Shown here in pieces: positions 13,651-24,830 of a stretch of DNA of 64,000 bases. A model generated the notes under the pieces. That model searched no databases. It saw only the letters and a program-made list of their open reading frames with translations, and was not told where the DNA came from. A program made the position numbers and the translations under genes. The first letter of the stretch is position 1, and every line of letters starts with the position of its first letter. Origin of the DNA: Fratercula arctica (taxonomy: Eukaryota; Chordata; Aves; Charadriiformes; Alcidae); NCBI GenBank assembly GCA_947846985.1, contig CANTUZ010000004.1:56273672-56337671 (forward strand). Reading direction: 5' to 3'.

Positions 13651-15012
13651 TCACTTTCCATAAACATTACTCTCACTATTGTTTGGGAAGGGATGAAAGG
13701 AGTTATGGGAAGAATGGATGCCCAATCTGAACCAGTGTTTCCACTCTTCATTTGTAGCTTTGCTTATACAAGGATGCTAATAATATGTCTGTGCATTAAA
13801 ATCTCATTCAAACTTACTTTTCTCTTGATACGAAGACATTTTCTAAATAATACTTTTTTCCTAAAAATATGACATATATGGTACCACAGAATGTAATTTA
13901 ATTCCAAGTTTGTGCATGCAGAAAAATAATTCTTAATTCGTTCATGGATTTATTTTATGCTTTTTCTACAACACCAGGCTTCAATTCCTCAATGGGTTTC
14001 AGAGGTATTTGACCTCTATCTGAAAATTTGAGCGTTTGCTTTTGAAACTCATTAGAACCCTGATGTTAGAAAACTATTTTGAAATATATTTATTGTACCA
14101 GTGGCATACTAATGACATGAGTTAGAAATACGAAAAATGTTATGATCAATAAAAAAAAATGGCAGACACTTTTTATATAAAACCAGAAAATCCTCCAAAA
14201 AAGTGTGTTGTGAAAACAAAGTTTCCAAAGTTATAAATAGCCATTATAGTCATTAAATAAATAGTCATTAAGGTGTATTTTCCACTAGGTATTGCCTATG
14301 ACCTCTCAAAATACTTCAAAGGGTGGGTCCAAAACCAAGAGGTGGTGAGATGGAAAATATTCTCACCATTAGCAGGAGGTAAGCATGAGGAGTATCTTAA
14401 AATATCAGGCCTTTTGTTTCTTTGTGCAGTACTTACAGACTCAGCTGTTCATTTCTGTACAGGATGCTTCCCTTTTGGGGCATGTTAGGCAGCTATCAAA
14501 TAGTTCCTATCCCATTCTTCTTTGCTTGTTTAGAGCAAGTTATTGTTACCCATCTTTTAAGAACATGATGAAGTTTGTGAAAACGAAGATGGTTTCTCCT
14601 TTGCAGGACAGCTACAGGGTCTGAAAAGCTGCCTGGAAGCCTCACAAACTGTACCGTGCTGTAATACACTGGGCAGGCAGCGGGCAGAAGCTGGAAAGAA
14701 ACTCCGGAAAGCCAGATATTGTTCTTCCCAACTGCGATGACCAAACTGAACAATTAAAAAAGGAAAGAGTCACACTTTAAGCAGATAATTTCAGCAGTTC
14801 CACAAGGGAAGGGGTTGTGTTAGCGCATGCTTTGAGGCATTCTGTACTGCAATAAAAGAATGACAAAAGGAGGAGAGTAAAGTGCATTTCCCACCGAGGG
14901 GAAAAAAGGGAAAGGAAGGAAACTGAATTCTGACCTCAGAAAACAAAGTAATATTTTTTCTTTTCAAGATAGCAAGTCTGCAGGAAATACGCCAGCAGCT
15001 TTGAGTTCCTAA
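13651..15012. other. Noncoding, nothing recognised
   Basis: No gene or repeat family is recognisable. Several overlapping open frames on both strands between 14.27 and 15.0 kb have no consistent phase or family resemblance. The K/Q-rich composition of the next segment begins gradually near 14.65 kb. Confidence 0.5.
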
Positions 15013-15710
15013 GCAAAGCAGCAAAATGACAACAAAACAACATGCGGCATGTTGCCAAAGACCAAGGCAATCGATCAAGTGCAAAAAGCAATATTGAAAC
15101 AGGTGCAGATCTTGGAAATTCACAGCCAAGTTAAAGAGATGTGATATTGCTGATGTCACTGTTAAAACAAAAAAAAACCACCACAAAACAAACTGAGTGT
15201 AAGGCATCCATTGCCTTACCAAAGAACAGTAAGGACTGAACTTTTGAGAAACAGTTACTCGTAAAAACCCAAACAATTCTTACACTGAACCTCAAGCAGT
15301 GGATCGAACTGGTTTGCAAACAAGTGATCAAGTTATATAATCTGATGAACTGCAAACGAATATGTGCTACTCCAATGGAAACATTTAAATGGGGAAATGG
15401 GAAAAACAAGGTTAAACTTGACCCCAAAAAAAATAATCTTCGTCTGTTTGAGTGTAAAAGGGTCATAGCCTTCTGCTTGGCAAAAACAGTTTGAAAGTTG
15501 CTTATAGAAAAGAGACGTTGAACTATGTTGTCCTACAGCTGCAAACAAAAATCAACTGAAATAATAGTGGTATCTCAGAGAAAGTGTTTGCTGTTTTCAG
15601 AAATGCTACAGTTTTCAAAAACTTATACAAACATTGCTGAAAACTGGTCCATAATGTTATGGAAGTTGAACTGTTGGAAACACCTCCAAAAGGGCAAAGT
15701 CAGATCATGA
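15013..15710 (+). other. Possible decayed coding stretch, K/Q-rich
   Basis: On the plus strand one frame is open for 43 codons (15013-15141). A change of frame near 15135 leads into a second frame that runs to 15710 with only three internal stops (15237, 15492, 15519) in 192 codons. The longest uninterrupted piece is 84 codons (15240-15491). The translation is rich in K, Q, N and L, with pieces such as LKQVQILEIHSQVKEM. It resembles the basic, helical style of old transposase or nuclear proteins, but I cannot match it to a family. A purine-rich plus strand lowers the rate of chance stops, and there is a long F/L/S-rich antisense frame, so this may be compositional. Confidence 0.18.
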
Positions 15711-18469
15711 GGATGAAACTGACTTATTCCTGAAATCACGTTTCTTAAGTGCTCCTTTCAGACCGTGGGTGGAGAAACAGTGAGCTGTTGTTACTGCATA
15801 AGCAAGGATTGAAGGGCATTTGGTCTCATGAAAACGTTTCAGAAGTGCTCAGAGTCGAAAAACAAGGACTTTCAGTTTATTTGTCAGTCTTTGGCTTCTC
15901 ACAATCACAAATGAAATTTTTGTGAAGGTGTTTTTAAAAATATGCTTGTTTTCTGATAGTAGTGGCATGTGATACTTTCTTTGCAACATTCTATGCCTTC
16001 AAAATCCTAAACCAAATGTTTTTCTTCAAATTCTCCTCTTACTTGCATTGCAGCCACAATATTTCAAAATGTTCAGTTGATAAACATCAGAGAGGTGAGC
16101 AACATCACAACCCATAAATGGCATAAGAAAAAGAGCATGTGAAGTTTAAAACCATTATAATTTTTCATAAAACTTATGAATCACTTGTACCTAGAGATAG
16201 TTAAAAATTTTGCAAAATTGATTTTATCTTTTTTTTTTTTTTTGCTTTTACAATCTAAGAATGCATTTGGATTTTGATATGGTAATACAAAATGAATCAA
16301 AGTTTGGTTTTCATTGACATTTTCATTGAGGGAGAAAATTATTTAATGATCAACATTTCTTGTGATTTTTATTGATCCTAATAAGTGCCAATCAGTCATT
16401 TTCCATCACTGAACACTCATTTTCTCTGCTTCAAAACAGAATTGTTAACAACTCTGATTGATTTCCCCATCCTTTCATATGCAATCAAGATCAGATGTCA
16501 AGCTCAACAAATAAACAAATAGGTTACTGACAATGTCAACATCATACATCATTTTAAAAAAATGCAAATATTATATTGGATGTGTTGTATTATTTATAGA
16601 ATATTAATCTCAGTTTATACATCAATAACTAGAAGAGATATAATGTGAAGCATTCCCATTGTTTACTTTTTAATTATCCTTTTGACTGAGCATCTAGAAT
16701 GGAAATGTCCTAAAAGCAACTGTGATTTAAATGCCGGTTTTGAAAATTACTTAGCTATTTTGATGGCTAAACCTTATCGAATATCAGCTGTAAAAAGCAT
16801 TAGTTACTTTTTTAAAATCAAACCCATAAATTCCTTAATAATTCAGCCTATTGTTTAATGCATTAACTTTTACGTATAATCTGTAATCTGAGTATTCTGA
16901 ATACTATGATTAACTGCTTAGAAGTACAAGCTAACTCCATATTAATCTACCCTTCATATTGCTTCAGAACAAATAAATTTACACATTATTCTTTTAATTT
17001 TTTAGTCAAAGATAATTGTGCATTGATCACACTTGAAATACCCCATGGACATGAAAGAATTTAGCTAATTGGCGTGTAGTCATTCCTTCGAAGAAGAGTG
17101 GGCTACACATGGTGTGTACTTCACGCTTCCTCATCACCCTATTTTTAAATTCATGCTGGCAGTCTCCCACAAACCTGTTCAGAAATTTGAAGATTGTTCT
17201 GGCTGATAGAAATGTGACAAAATGGTGGGTTTCCTCTGAGGTATGTAAAAAAAGATACATCATGTAGTCTTAACATCAAGGAAAATCACTGCTTAAAATT
17301 GCTGCCACAATATGGCCTTCAGTAAAGGAATTTGTTACATCTGATGGGCAGTTGTCACTTCAAGAAACTTCTTGAGTATACATTGGAGAAATGGCCTTGA
17401 GAAAATAATAATGAGGTTAAAAGTTATGTCATTTTCTAGAAAACAAAGACTTGCATTGTACGCTCTGTATCTGTCTCTGCTATAGCACATATTTTGGCTA
17501 TTTTGCACTGTCCTGTCTGGCTGTGTTAATCAGTTCCAATCTGTCTAAATATTTCTCGGTGACGTTATTAGTTCTGAAGTCATTGTCGCTCTGCAAGTGC
17601 ACTCCAGTACTTTTTCTTCATTCTTAGATAACATATATCATAAAAACAATTCCATTGTTCTTGTTCAATTCACTCTGCTTTATTGCCTGCTATTACTGCT
17701 GGTTGGAAAATTTTTATTGAAACAAGCTTTTAGCATAGAAAATCAGAAAACATACTTTCATCAATATTTTAGTGAAAATGCTCTTTCAATTTGCAGCCAG
17801 TTCTGTTTTCTGTAATCTAAATGCTGGCTGTTATCACCCCTTGCAGAACACGCTGGACACCAAAAATAAAGACTGCGTCAATCATTCCACTTTCAGACAC
17901 GAGACCTCCATCTCATTTAGATTCCTCTTCACAGTCCCACATCACCGTCCCCTCTTTCCTCATTCCGTCCATTTCTTGTGCCTTATCACATCATGTTATT
18001 AAACTGAAACTTTGCAAGACTTGCAATGCTGTGTCAAATTTGCACCTAGGGAGCTTCCTCCCGTGCTGCTGAATGCAGCTACTTAGAGTTTCAGACATGC
18101 CCTGAAGTTAGAATTAGGCTTTCCTGGTCTATCAGAGGAGCTGATTAATATCCCTGATAGCCAGTGGAGATAAGAATGAAATTTACGATTAAAAAATGAG
18201 CTGAAAGGAAGGTGTGTTGGAGGCATATCACATCCATTTTACAAAATTCTGAACAGGATGAGATCTAATTGATGGCCCTTTGAGAAGAATAATGACAAAA
18301 AGGTGGATGTACTATTTCCTGAATGTGATAGAAAGCTGCAGTGCTTGCTTGGCTAGGGAAGAAAGCAGTTGGCCACTCTTCCAAGGAAACTAGCTAAGAG
18401 GCATGAAGAGTAAAAACATATTTTGGGACTAAGAGGAGAGGGTGCCAGTGTTTGTGAGAACTGATAAAT
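15711..18469. other. Unique AT-rich noncoding DNA
   Basis: No gene is visible. There is a 15-base T run at 16229-16243. The segment 16.1-17.0 kb is strongly AT-rich. The stretch 17.4-17.6 kb looks like ordinary unique sequence of mixed composition and could be a conserved noncoding element, but conservation cannot be judged here. Confidence 0.55.
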
Positions 18470-19126
18470 ATGAGCCATAGTGTTGGGAAAATGAGGAAAT
18501 TACTCAAATCTCAGTACACCCAAATAAGACAACCGTGCCTCAACTTAGTTAAACACGAGTGCTTCAGAGAAATTTTTCTGCCCACTGCTTTCCCATTTGT
18601 TTTCAGTGATGGAGCACTGATTCAGCTCCCATGCTGGGGTAAATTGTGCATCTATAGGAGTGCTGTTAGGATGATTCACACAACTGTGGCAAAACATCCT
18701 AGTGAAGGTTTGGTGAAGCTTCAGATTTCGCCAGAACATTTTGTATTTGGTATGCAACTCATTCCTTGTCATATTTTTTTTTTTTCCCTGAAGGCCTCCC
18801 ACCACATAATCAGCTGTATACGTAACGTTATAGCAAAATATAACAATCCCCTATACCCCAAGTATGTAGTAAGAAATGCTATTGTTTGTGTCCATGTACT
18901 TTCACTTTCTCCTAAAAACTTTGTGTTGCAGAAAAGAGGGAAGACAACCTTATGTGATGAGGGAGCCACTGGTAGTTTATCCACAGGCTTATCCAGGTGT
19001 TGGAGACAAGAGAGGAGCCAACCCTGTGTCATCAGGGAGCCCCTGGTAGTTCATCCACAGGCTCTGTTGAGACCAAGGGCTCTGTGGACACCTAGAACAA
19101 AAGGCCATATCCATAGGTGTATTTGA
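18470..19126 (+). other. Longest non-LINE open frame, 218 codons, no recognised domain
   Basis: An ATG-initiated frame of 218 codons runs to a TGA at 19124-19126. No domain, signal peptide or catalytic motif is recognisable. The middle contains an F-run encoded by a 14-base T tract, and the last third is encoded by two diverged copies of a tandem duplication (18931 onward), which explains part of the open length. Two shorter antisense frames overlap it. There is no convincing Kozak context, intron signal or polyadenylation signal that would make it a gene. I regard it as more likely a chance frame than a coding sequence. Confidence 0.15.
18931..19063. repeat. Decayed tandem duplication, 74-bp period
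   Basis: Positions 18931-18989 and 19005-19063 align without gaps at an offset of exactly 74; I count 49 identities in 59 positions. The best-kept core is GGGAGCC.CTGGTAGTT.ATCCACAGGCT. The remaining 15 bases of each period no longer align. This is an old two-copy duplication. It is not a microsatellite, and I do not recognise the unit as part of a known repeat family. Confidence 0.88.
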
Positions 19127-20278
19127 TAAGTGCTGGGAAGCCTTCTCTTTTGACATACTTAGCAGGTGAAAAATTGGAAAGGAGTGAAAATGACAAGCAA
19201 TTCCTCACTGGTTTGATCACGTTTCCAATCCTGGAAGATCAGGAGGAGACTTATGCGAGGGGGCGGTTGTGCAGTTTGTGCCTGCTGGGGGGTTCCTTAC
19301 AGCAGTGCATGTTACAATGGGGATTACTGCCCCACTGAGGATGTTGGACATGTAACGTGTTTCCACTGTCTAGGCACCCATATTGGATCTTCCTTGGACA
19401 AAGCACAAACCCCAAGCTTTTTGAAGCTCGTTAATTGAGACACTTCACCTCTGTTAATTACACCACGTGAAGCACTGAACACCAGCAGAAACCTCTTTAC
19501 GAATGGCTGCATTTACTCTCGGAGCCAAGGCTTCCACACACAATGTGTGTGAGCCACTGATATTCACGTGAACAAGATCAGCGCCTTGTGAACAGTTGCT
19601 GCTTTGCAAAATCCAAGCAAAACCCAGGTATATTCTGCATCCTCTGGAGTTCACAGGAGCATTTTACAAAATGTTTTTAAAATTATTTTGAAACAAAAGA
19701 GATTCGAAGACATTTGAGAAAAGTCCTTCACAGTGCAGAAGCACAATGCTGGGCTTTTGCCCTTTCATATTATTGTTTGCTTCCAAAGTTTCACAGCCAT
19801 TAGGAATAGTTTGCCCCCTTGAGGCTTTTGCTGGCTCTCGGCACGCTGGCATTTTCCCTACGCAGCAGGCACTGACAGTGACAAGTGAGAGCACTGACTC
19901 TCCGCTGCTGGCTACCTGCTGCCTTTCTTCTCCTGTTTCCTCAGGAACAGAGTCTGATCCATGAAAATAAAGCAAGAGGACATGATTCTGTAATTAATAT
20001 TTTAAGTCCTTTGCCTTTATTTTCATTGCATTTTTAATATTTCCTTCTTCCTTTTTTTTTTTTTTAAATGTAAGAAAAGTCTTTTTTTAAGCAAGATACC
20101 ATCTTACTATTTTTCCCGCGGAGGTGGGATGAGTGATTTCTCAGGGGAGTGTGGATCATGAGTTATAACCTTTGTGCATTTGCTGGGCGTCTTGAAACTC
20201 AACCTTGGTTATCCCCAGATTATCAATTCGCAGTAATGGGCAGTACATTTTTCTTCTTCCCAGGGAACAGGCTAGACC
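19127..20278. other. Noncoding, nothing recognised
   Basis: The stretch contains short mixed open frames on both strands, a T-rich run at 20052-20065 and locally GC-richer DNA at 19.2-19.35 and 19.8-19.95 kb. No gene or mobile element is recognisable. Confidence 0.5.
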
Positions 20279-20305
20279 AAAAAAAAAAAAAAAAAAAAAA
20301 AAAAA
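20279..20305 (+). repeat. Poly(A) tract, 27 bases
   Basis: An uninterrupted run of 27 A. The upstream DNA has no coding trace or SINE features that I can recognise, so this may be slippage expansion. It could also be the tail of an unrecognised retrocopy. Confidence 0.9.
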
Positions 20306-20424
20306 TCACAGTTCTTTCCCTGGTTCTCCTGCTTTTGCTGAACTGTGATTGCCCAGCATCTGAATTGCTTTGTCCCTGTCCTAATGTCAGCCATCACTCC
20401 CTTTAAAGCTTGCTGGCTTCTCCC

Positions 20425-20461
20425 AGGCAAATCCTCCTTTCATTAAAGGAGGAGTTTGCCT
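20425..20461. repeat. 16-bp hairpin with 4-nt loop
   Basis: AGGCAAATCCTCCTTT (20425-20440) folds onto AAAGGAGGAGTTTGCCT (20445-20461). It gives nine base pairs next to a CATT loop, one bulged G, and then seven more pairs. The arms are not a simple repeat. On the plus strand the 5' arm is pyrimidine-rich near the loop and the 3' arm purine-rich. The stem is short for a Drosha substrate (usually over 30 bp including mismatches), so a miRNA is unlikely from these pairs alone. It may be a template-switch palindrome or a small structured element. Confidence 0.85.
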
Positions 20462-20770
20462 TAGTACAAGCATCTGCAACCACCCTTTTGTTTGAGGTTT
20501 TGGTGAGCGTTTGCTATTTAAGTTCAATAAGCAATACCAACCACCCAGTAGAGCACTGTAAGAATACACAGATTCCTTATTCAAGTGATCAGTAAATAGA
20601 GAGAGGGAGAGTTACAAGGTCAGACCAAGATCAAGAGGCCTAGAGTAATCTTGATTTAAAAAGTAGAACCCATTTTATGCATGTTTCCTAGAGAAGGTCA
20701 AATAACAATGGTAAGGATTTATTAAGGAATATGAGAGAGAGGAGTTTTGGTTTGTTGATGGGGTTTCTAT

Positions 20771-20771
20771 T

Positions 20772-20803
<32 letters not shown>

Positions 20804-20810
20804 TGTTTTG
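20771..20810. repeat. (TTTTG)n simple repeat
   Basis: An interrupted pentanucleotide microsatellite of TTTTG units with one expanded T run. Confidence 0.9.
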
Positions 20811-23577
20811 TCTGTGGGTTTTTTTTCCCTTGGAATCTTGTTGTTGGATCTTTTCCAGTTACTACCTAAATCAGCAGTAACACGCTTTGGGAAGATTTTA
20901 CTTCTACTGCCTATTGAGCACCTGACCCCTGCATAAAGAGATGACTGGCCTTCAAAGCCATCAATGTGGCCCTTGTGAATCATATGGTAACAACTTTTTT
21001 GAAACCTCGGTGAATTCCTAGTGTTGTCTCATTTAATCTAAATATTAATCACATGAACAGCGATGATCAAATTCACATCAGGGGATGCAGGCAAGGCAGG
21101 AAATGGTAATCAATGAAATTATAATCAAAATGCAAGGAAAAAAATATACCTGAAAAGTGAAGATAATATCAAATAGCACTCTTACCTTGTTTTTTCCATT
21201 TTCAGTGGCATTTCAGTTTGGTTTTGCATTAAATGAGCAGGGAGGCTGAGTAACAGACTGCAGTAGGTATTGAAAAACAAGCAAAAATGAGAGAAACAGA
21301 ACAGCGGGGAAGATTTGAAAAGGCAAAGAGTAAAAATCCATAAATAAGAAATGAAACAAAAAGAAAGAGATACTACAAGGTAATATACAGAGGACACAGC
21401 AGGAAAGCCATGACCCTTTCCCTATATCATTCAAAAATCCATGCAAGAGGTTCTCTAGCCCCAGATGACAAAACTAATCTTTAATTTTAAACAGGTAGCA
21501 TTCCCTAACGCAGACAGTGTTTCAGCAATGTGCTCATCCATCTGCCTGCTCCATCTAGCCGTGTTGTTCTTTTTTTCTCTATTGTCACAAACTGTGTGCT
21601 ATAGCAAGACTTCTGCCCCATATAAATTCAACATAATTACTTCCAAATATCACTGTTTATCCCATTCTCTCGGATATAGCATTTTTATCCTGTCCACAGC
21701 TCATTGTCTTTTTAATATCTGACTTCAGCCTACCCAAATACCTACCTGCTGTCTTCCCTAATCTCAGACCTTTTGAGTGATTTTCTTGTCCCTGGTTCCC
21801 TGCATCTTTCTCCTCCTTCTGTTTTGAAAATATTCTCCTGGTTGAGGGATGATATCTAGTGCTTGGGTCCTTCCCTCTTGCAACCGTGCTTATCTGGCAG
21901 CTCATCCTAGGCTTGTGGTTTCTGACATCAATAGAAGAACTGACAGCTCTCTCCTTGGTTTGGGAAAGAACAGGATTTCTTTATTAGACTCTTCTTCCTA
22001 AGGGAACAGGGCTTATGTTATTATATTGTCTGCATCTGTCAGAGTCATCGCTTCCCCCCAGCTTTTGAATCAATATGACTATTTCAGTAAAATTGCTTAT
22101 TTCAATCGTATGCATTTTTAAAAAAATTAAGTTTTCCCGAACTTAGAGGAGGAGAGAGGCAAAGAACATCTTACAGATGCCTAAACTGAAAGAAATCCCT
22201 CAGCGTAAGCCTGCCTGCTGTTGCACACTGGAGAATCTACGCTGAAGATAGTTTAGTAAACAGAGGAGCTGTAGAGATGCTTTAATTAGAACTGCTGCTT
22301 TCTTAAACAACCAGGTCAATCAATCCTGACACATAAATCCATGCAGCATCATGGTTCATTACACTCAACAGTGCTCAAAGAACTTCCTGTCCGTTTTTAA
22401 TGAAAACAGTAACTTTCCAACATCACCTCTTCAATTTGTCTGAGTATCACAAGGGGAATTTGGGTAGAGGGTGAGAGTCAGTCCAAGTCTCTGCCGTAGA
22501 GTGAGTAAATTTGGGGAAAATGGCCTGCGGTTTCGGAGGGTCAGATCTGGATCTGGGCTATCTACTTGAACAAAAATAACAGTTGCTTGCCAGGAAATAA
22601 TTGTGCACATTGGGAATTTTTTTTTTTTTTTTTTTTTTTTAGCTTATGTAGCTCAGCACAACTGTAAGCAATACAAATTACAAAGGTTCCCCCTGCAGCA
22701 CGTTTCACTTTTCCTTTCAAAAAAGCATAATATGTTTATGAAATTAGCGTAGTCCCCCAAAGGGCCTTGAATAATGATAAGATATATGAAATAACCACTG
22801 TAGGCTTTGAAACCAATGTTGCAGAAGATAAGGATTTAGCTAGGATGTAGCTCAGTCAAACCCAATTCATTTGTGCCTGGTTGTGCCTAAGCAACCAAAA
22901 CATTTCACTGGTAGGCAGTGCAAATGACAAGCACTGTAGGTGCCACTGCTTTGTTAGTCTGGAGGGGTTTCTTTTTAATATTTATAAAAATTATCTGCAA
23001 ACCGATTCAGCCTAACTAGGTCTGTCTGTACTACCATTACCTTAGCACATCCCACAGGGGTACAAAACCTCAATACTGAATTAATCTTAGTACAACATTT
23101 AGAAGAAAGAAAAAGGAGAAACTACTACGCTGGCTTAAAACACTGGAGTTTACAGATTGTATTTACGATTGTTCTTTGAGAAGATGACAAAGACATTTTA
23201 ATAAACATCTGTCAATAAACATCAAAGTTGGGGTTTTTTTTTCAGATTTCTGTGCCCTTTTTCTCCAACATTTAAAGATGCCAGTCTCCACCGAAAACAC
23301 AGAGTTTAGCAAGGAGCTACTTTTAACGGGAGCTGGCAAGGTTTTTGATTTTGTAGCAGTCTCAAAAGACAAAAACAGTAAAAATGAGTGGAGACATGAC
23401 CCCAGCCATCCCTTGCAGTATGAGAAACTTGCAGCATTACAGCACCAAGTCGCACGATACTTTACATAAAAAGATTCCATATAAGTCATCATAGAAAATA
23501 AATGTGTCTATTATGTAATACATATCTACAACCTGACTCACAGTAAAAAAAAGGCAGTAAATCATGGCCACTTTCTC
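20811..23577. other. Unique noncoding DNA
   Basis: No gene is recognisable. A homeodomain-type TTTAATTA sits near 22.28 kb in mixed-composition DNA that could be a conserved noncoding element, which I cannot verify. The 63-codon plus frame at 23278-23469 follows an acceptor-like T9CAG at about 23.24 kb, but has no recognisable family. Confidence 0.5.
22617..22640. repeat. Poly(T) tract, 24 bases
   Basis: An uninterrupted run of 24 T. Nothing on the minus strand downstream resembles a retrocopy, so simple slippage is the easiest explanation. Confidence 0.9.
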
Positions 23578-23599
23578 TGTGTGTGTGTGTGTGTGTGTG
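23578..23599. repeat. (TG)11 dinucleotide microsatellite
   Basis: Eleven uninterrupted TG units, followed by further TGTGTGT nearby. It is likely to be length-polymorphic. Confidence 0.95.
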
Positions 23600-23963
23600 C
23601 ATCTGCAAGTTTGTATGTGTGTTTTCCAATTAATTGCTTATAGCGTCTAACCAGAGGTGAAGATTTTAAAGATATTAATTACTAGCAGCGTACTGAAATT
23701 AGGCAGTTAAGCAGAGAAGAGAGGGTGTCTATCAATATCCCTTGAAGGTGGAGTTCACTTCTAATTTGGTGCTGAAGAACCCAGAGATACAAGAGCTCAT
23801 GTAGGAGCTCAGAACAAGGGGGAAGGACCTTATGCAACTTGGACTTGAAAATCTACTCACAAGAGAGAAATTCATTATCCGTTCTATCCCTCACAAAAGA
23901 CTTATACACTGGGGTTTGGTGGCGTTGTTTGTTTTTGAACCACTGGATGTTGACTGGATGTTT

Positions 23964-24683
23964 TGGGGTGGGAGTGTCAACCTGCTTGAGGGTAGAAAGG
24001 CTTTGCAGAGGGGTCTGAACAGGCTGGATCAATGGGCCAAGGCCAATGAAATGACGTTCAACAAGGCCAAGTGCCAGGTCCTGCCCTTGGATCACAACAA
24101 CCCCATGCAGCGTTACAGGCTTGGGGAGGAGTGGCTGGAGAGCTGCCCAGCAGAAAAGGACCTTGGGGTGTTGGTCAACAGCTGGCTGAATATGAGCCAG
24201 CAGTGTGCCCAGGTGGCCAAGACAGCCAACAGCATCCTGGCCTCTATCAGGAACTGTGTGGTGAGCAGGACTAGGGAAGTCCCCCTATCCTCCACACTGG
24301 TGAGGCCCCACCTCAAGTACTGTGTCCAGTTTTGGGGCCATAACTATAAGAAAGATGTTGAGATGCTGGAGTGGGTCCAGAGAAGGGCAACAAAGCCGGT
24401 GAGGGGTCCGGAGAACAAGCCTTATGAGGAGTGGCTGAGGGAGCTGGGATTGTTTAGTCTCGAGAAGAGGACGCTGAGGAGAAACCTTGTCGCTCTCTAC
24501 AACTACCTGAAAGGAGGTTGTGGAGAGGTGGGGGCCAGTCTCTTCTCCCAGGTAACAGGTGATAGGACAAGAAGAAATGGCCTCAAGTTGCTCCAGGGGA
24601 GATTTAGATTGGATATTAGGAAAAATTTCTACACCAAAAGGGTTATCAAGCATCGGAACAGGCTGCCCAGGGAAGTGGTGTAA
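23964..24683 (+). pseudogene. CR1 ORF2 C-terminal fragment (reverse transcriptase and C-terminal region)
   Basis: About 240 codons of CR1 ORF2 are open with no frameshift. Recognisable landmarks are [85 protein letters not shown] and RLPREVV. The frame ends at a TAA (24681-24683) where copy 2 has GAG in the same context (GVESPSLE), so the stop is a point change. The open frame extends artificially upstream to an ATG at 23832, but the first 44 codons or so are host flank, not LINE. In an intact element this protein would reverse-transcribe and integrate the CR1 RNA. This fragment lacks the endonuclease and catalytic RT motifs. Confidence 0.9.
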
Positions 24684-24830
24684 TCGCCATCCCTGGAGGT
24701 ATGGCATAGACATAGTGCTTAGTGACATGGTTTAGTGATGGTTTTTGACAGTGGCAGGTTGATGGTTGGTCTTGGTGGTCTGAAAGGTCCCTTCCAACCT
24801 AGACAATTCTGTGCTTCCATGATTCTATGA
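23964..24830 (+). mobile_element. CR1 LINE, 5'-truncated copy 1
   Basis: A plus-strand CR1 non-LTR retrotransposon fragment. It begins inside the reverse-transcriptase part of ORF2 ([16 protein letters not shown]) and runs through the ORF2 C-terminus to the 3' untranslated tail, with GGTCCCTTCCAACCTAGACAATTCTG and a terminal ATTCTATGA. The part of ORF2 with the FADD-type catalytic motif lies upstream of the break and is absent, so the copy cannot move. 5' truncation and the octamer-like 3' end without poly(A) are typical of CR1. Compared with copy 2 its 3' region has a distinct wording, suggesting another subfamily. The left boundary is approximate (within about 20 bp), and no target-site duplication is obvious. 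Confidence 0.93.

Noticed and set aside
14791..15276. 161-codon minus-strand frame rich in F, L and S
   Set aside because: It is the antisense of a purine-rich stretch, where minus-strand stops are rare. Composition looks hydrophobic only because the strand is pyrimidine-rich.
20279..20305. Poly(A) tract as the tail of a processed retrocopy
   Set aside because: The upstream sequence shows no coding trace, no SINE-like promoter boxes and no obvious target-site duplication.
23832..23963. First 44 codons of the 283-codon frame as part of the CR1 protein
   Set aside because: They do not continue the CR1 ORF2 sequence and lack the expected FADD region; the LINE match starts near 23964.
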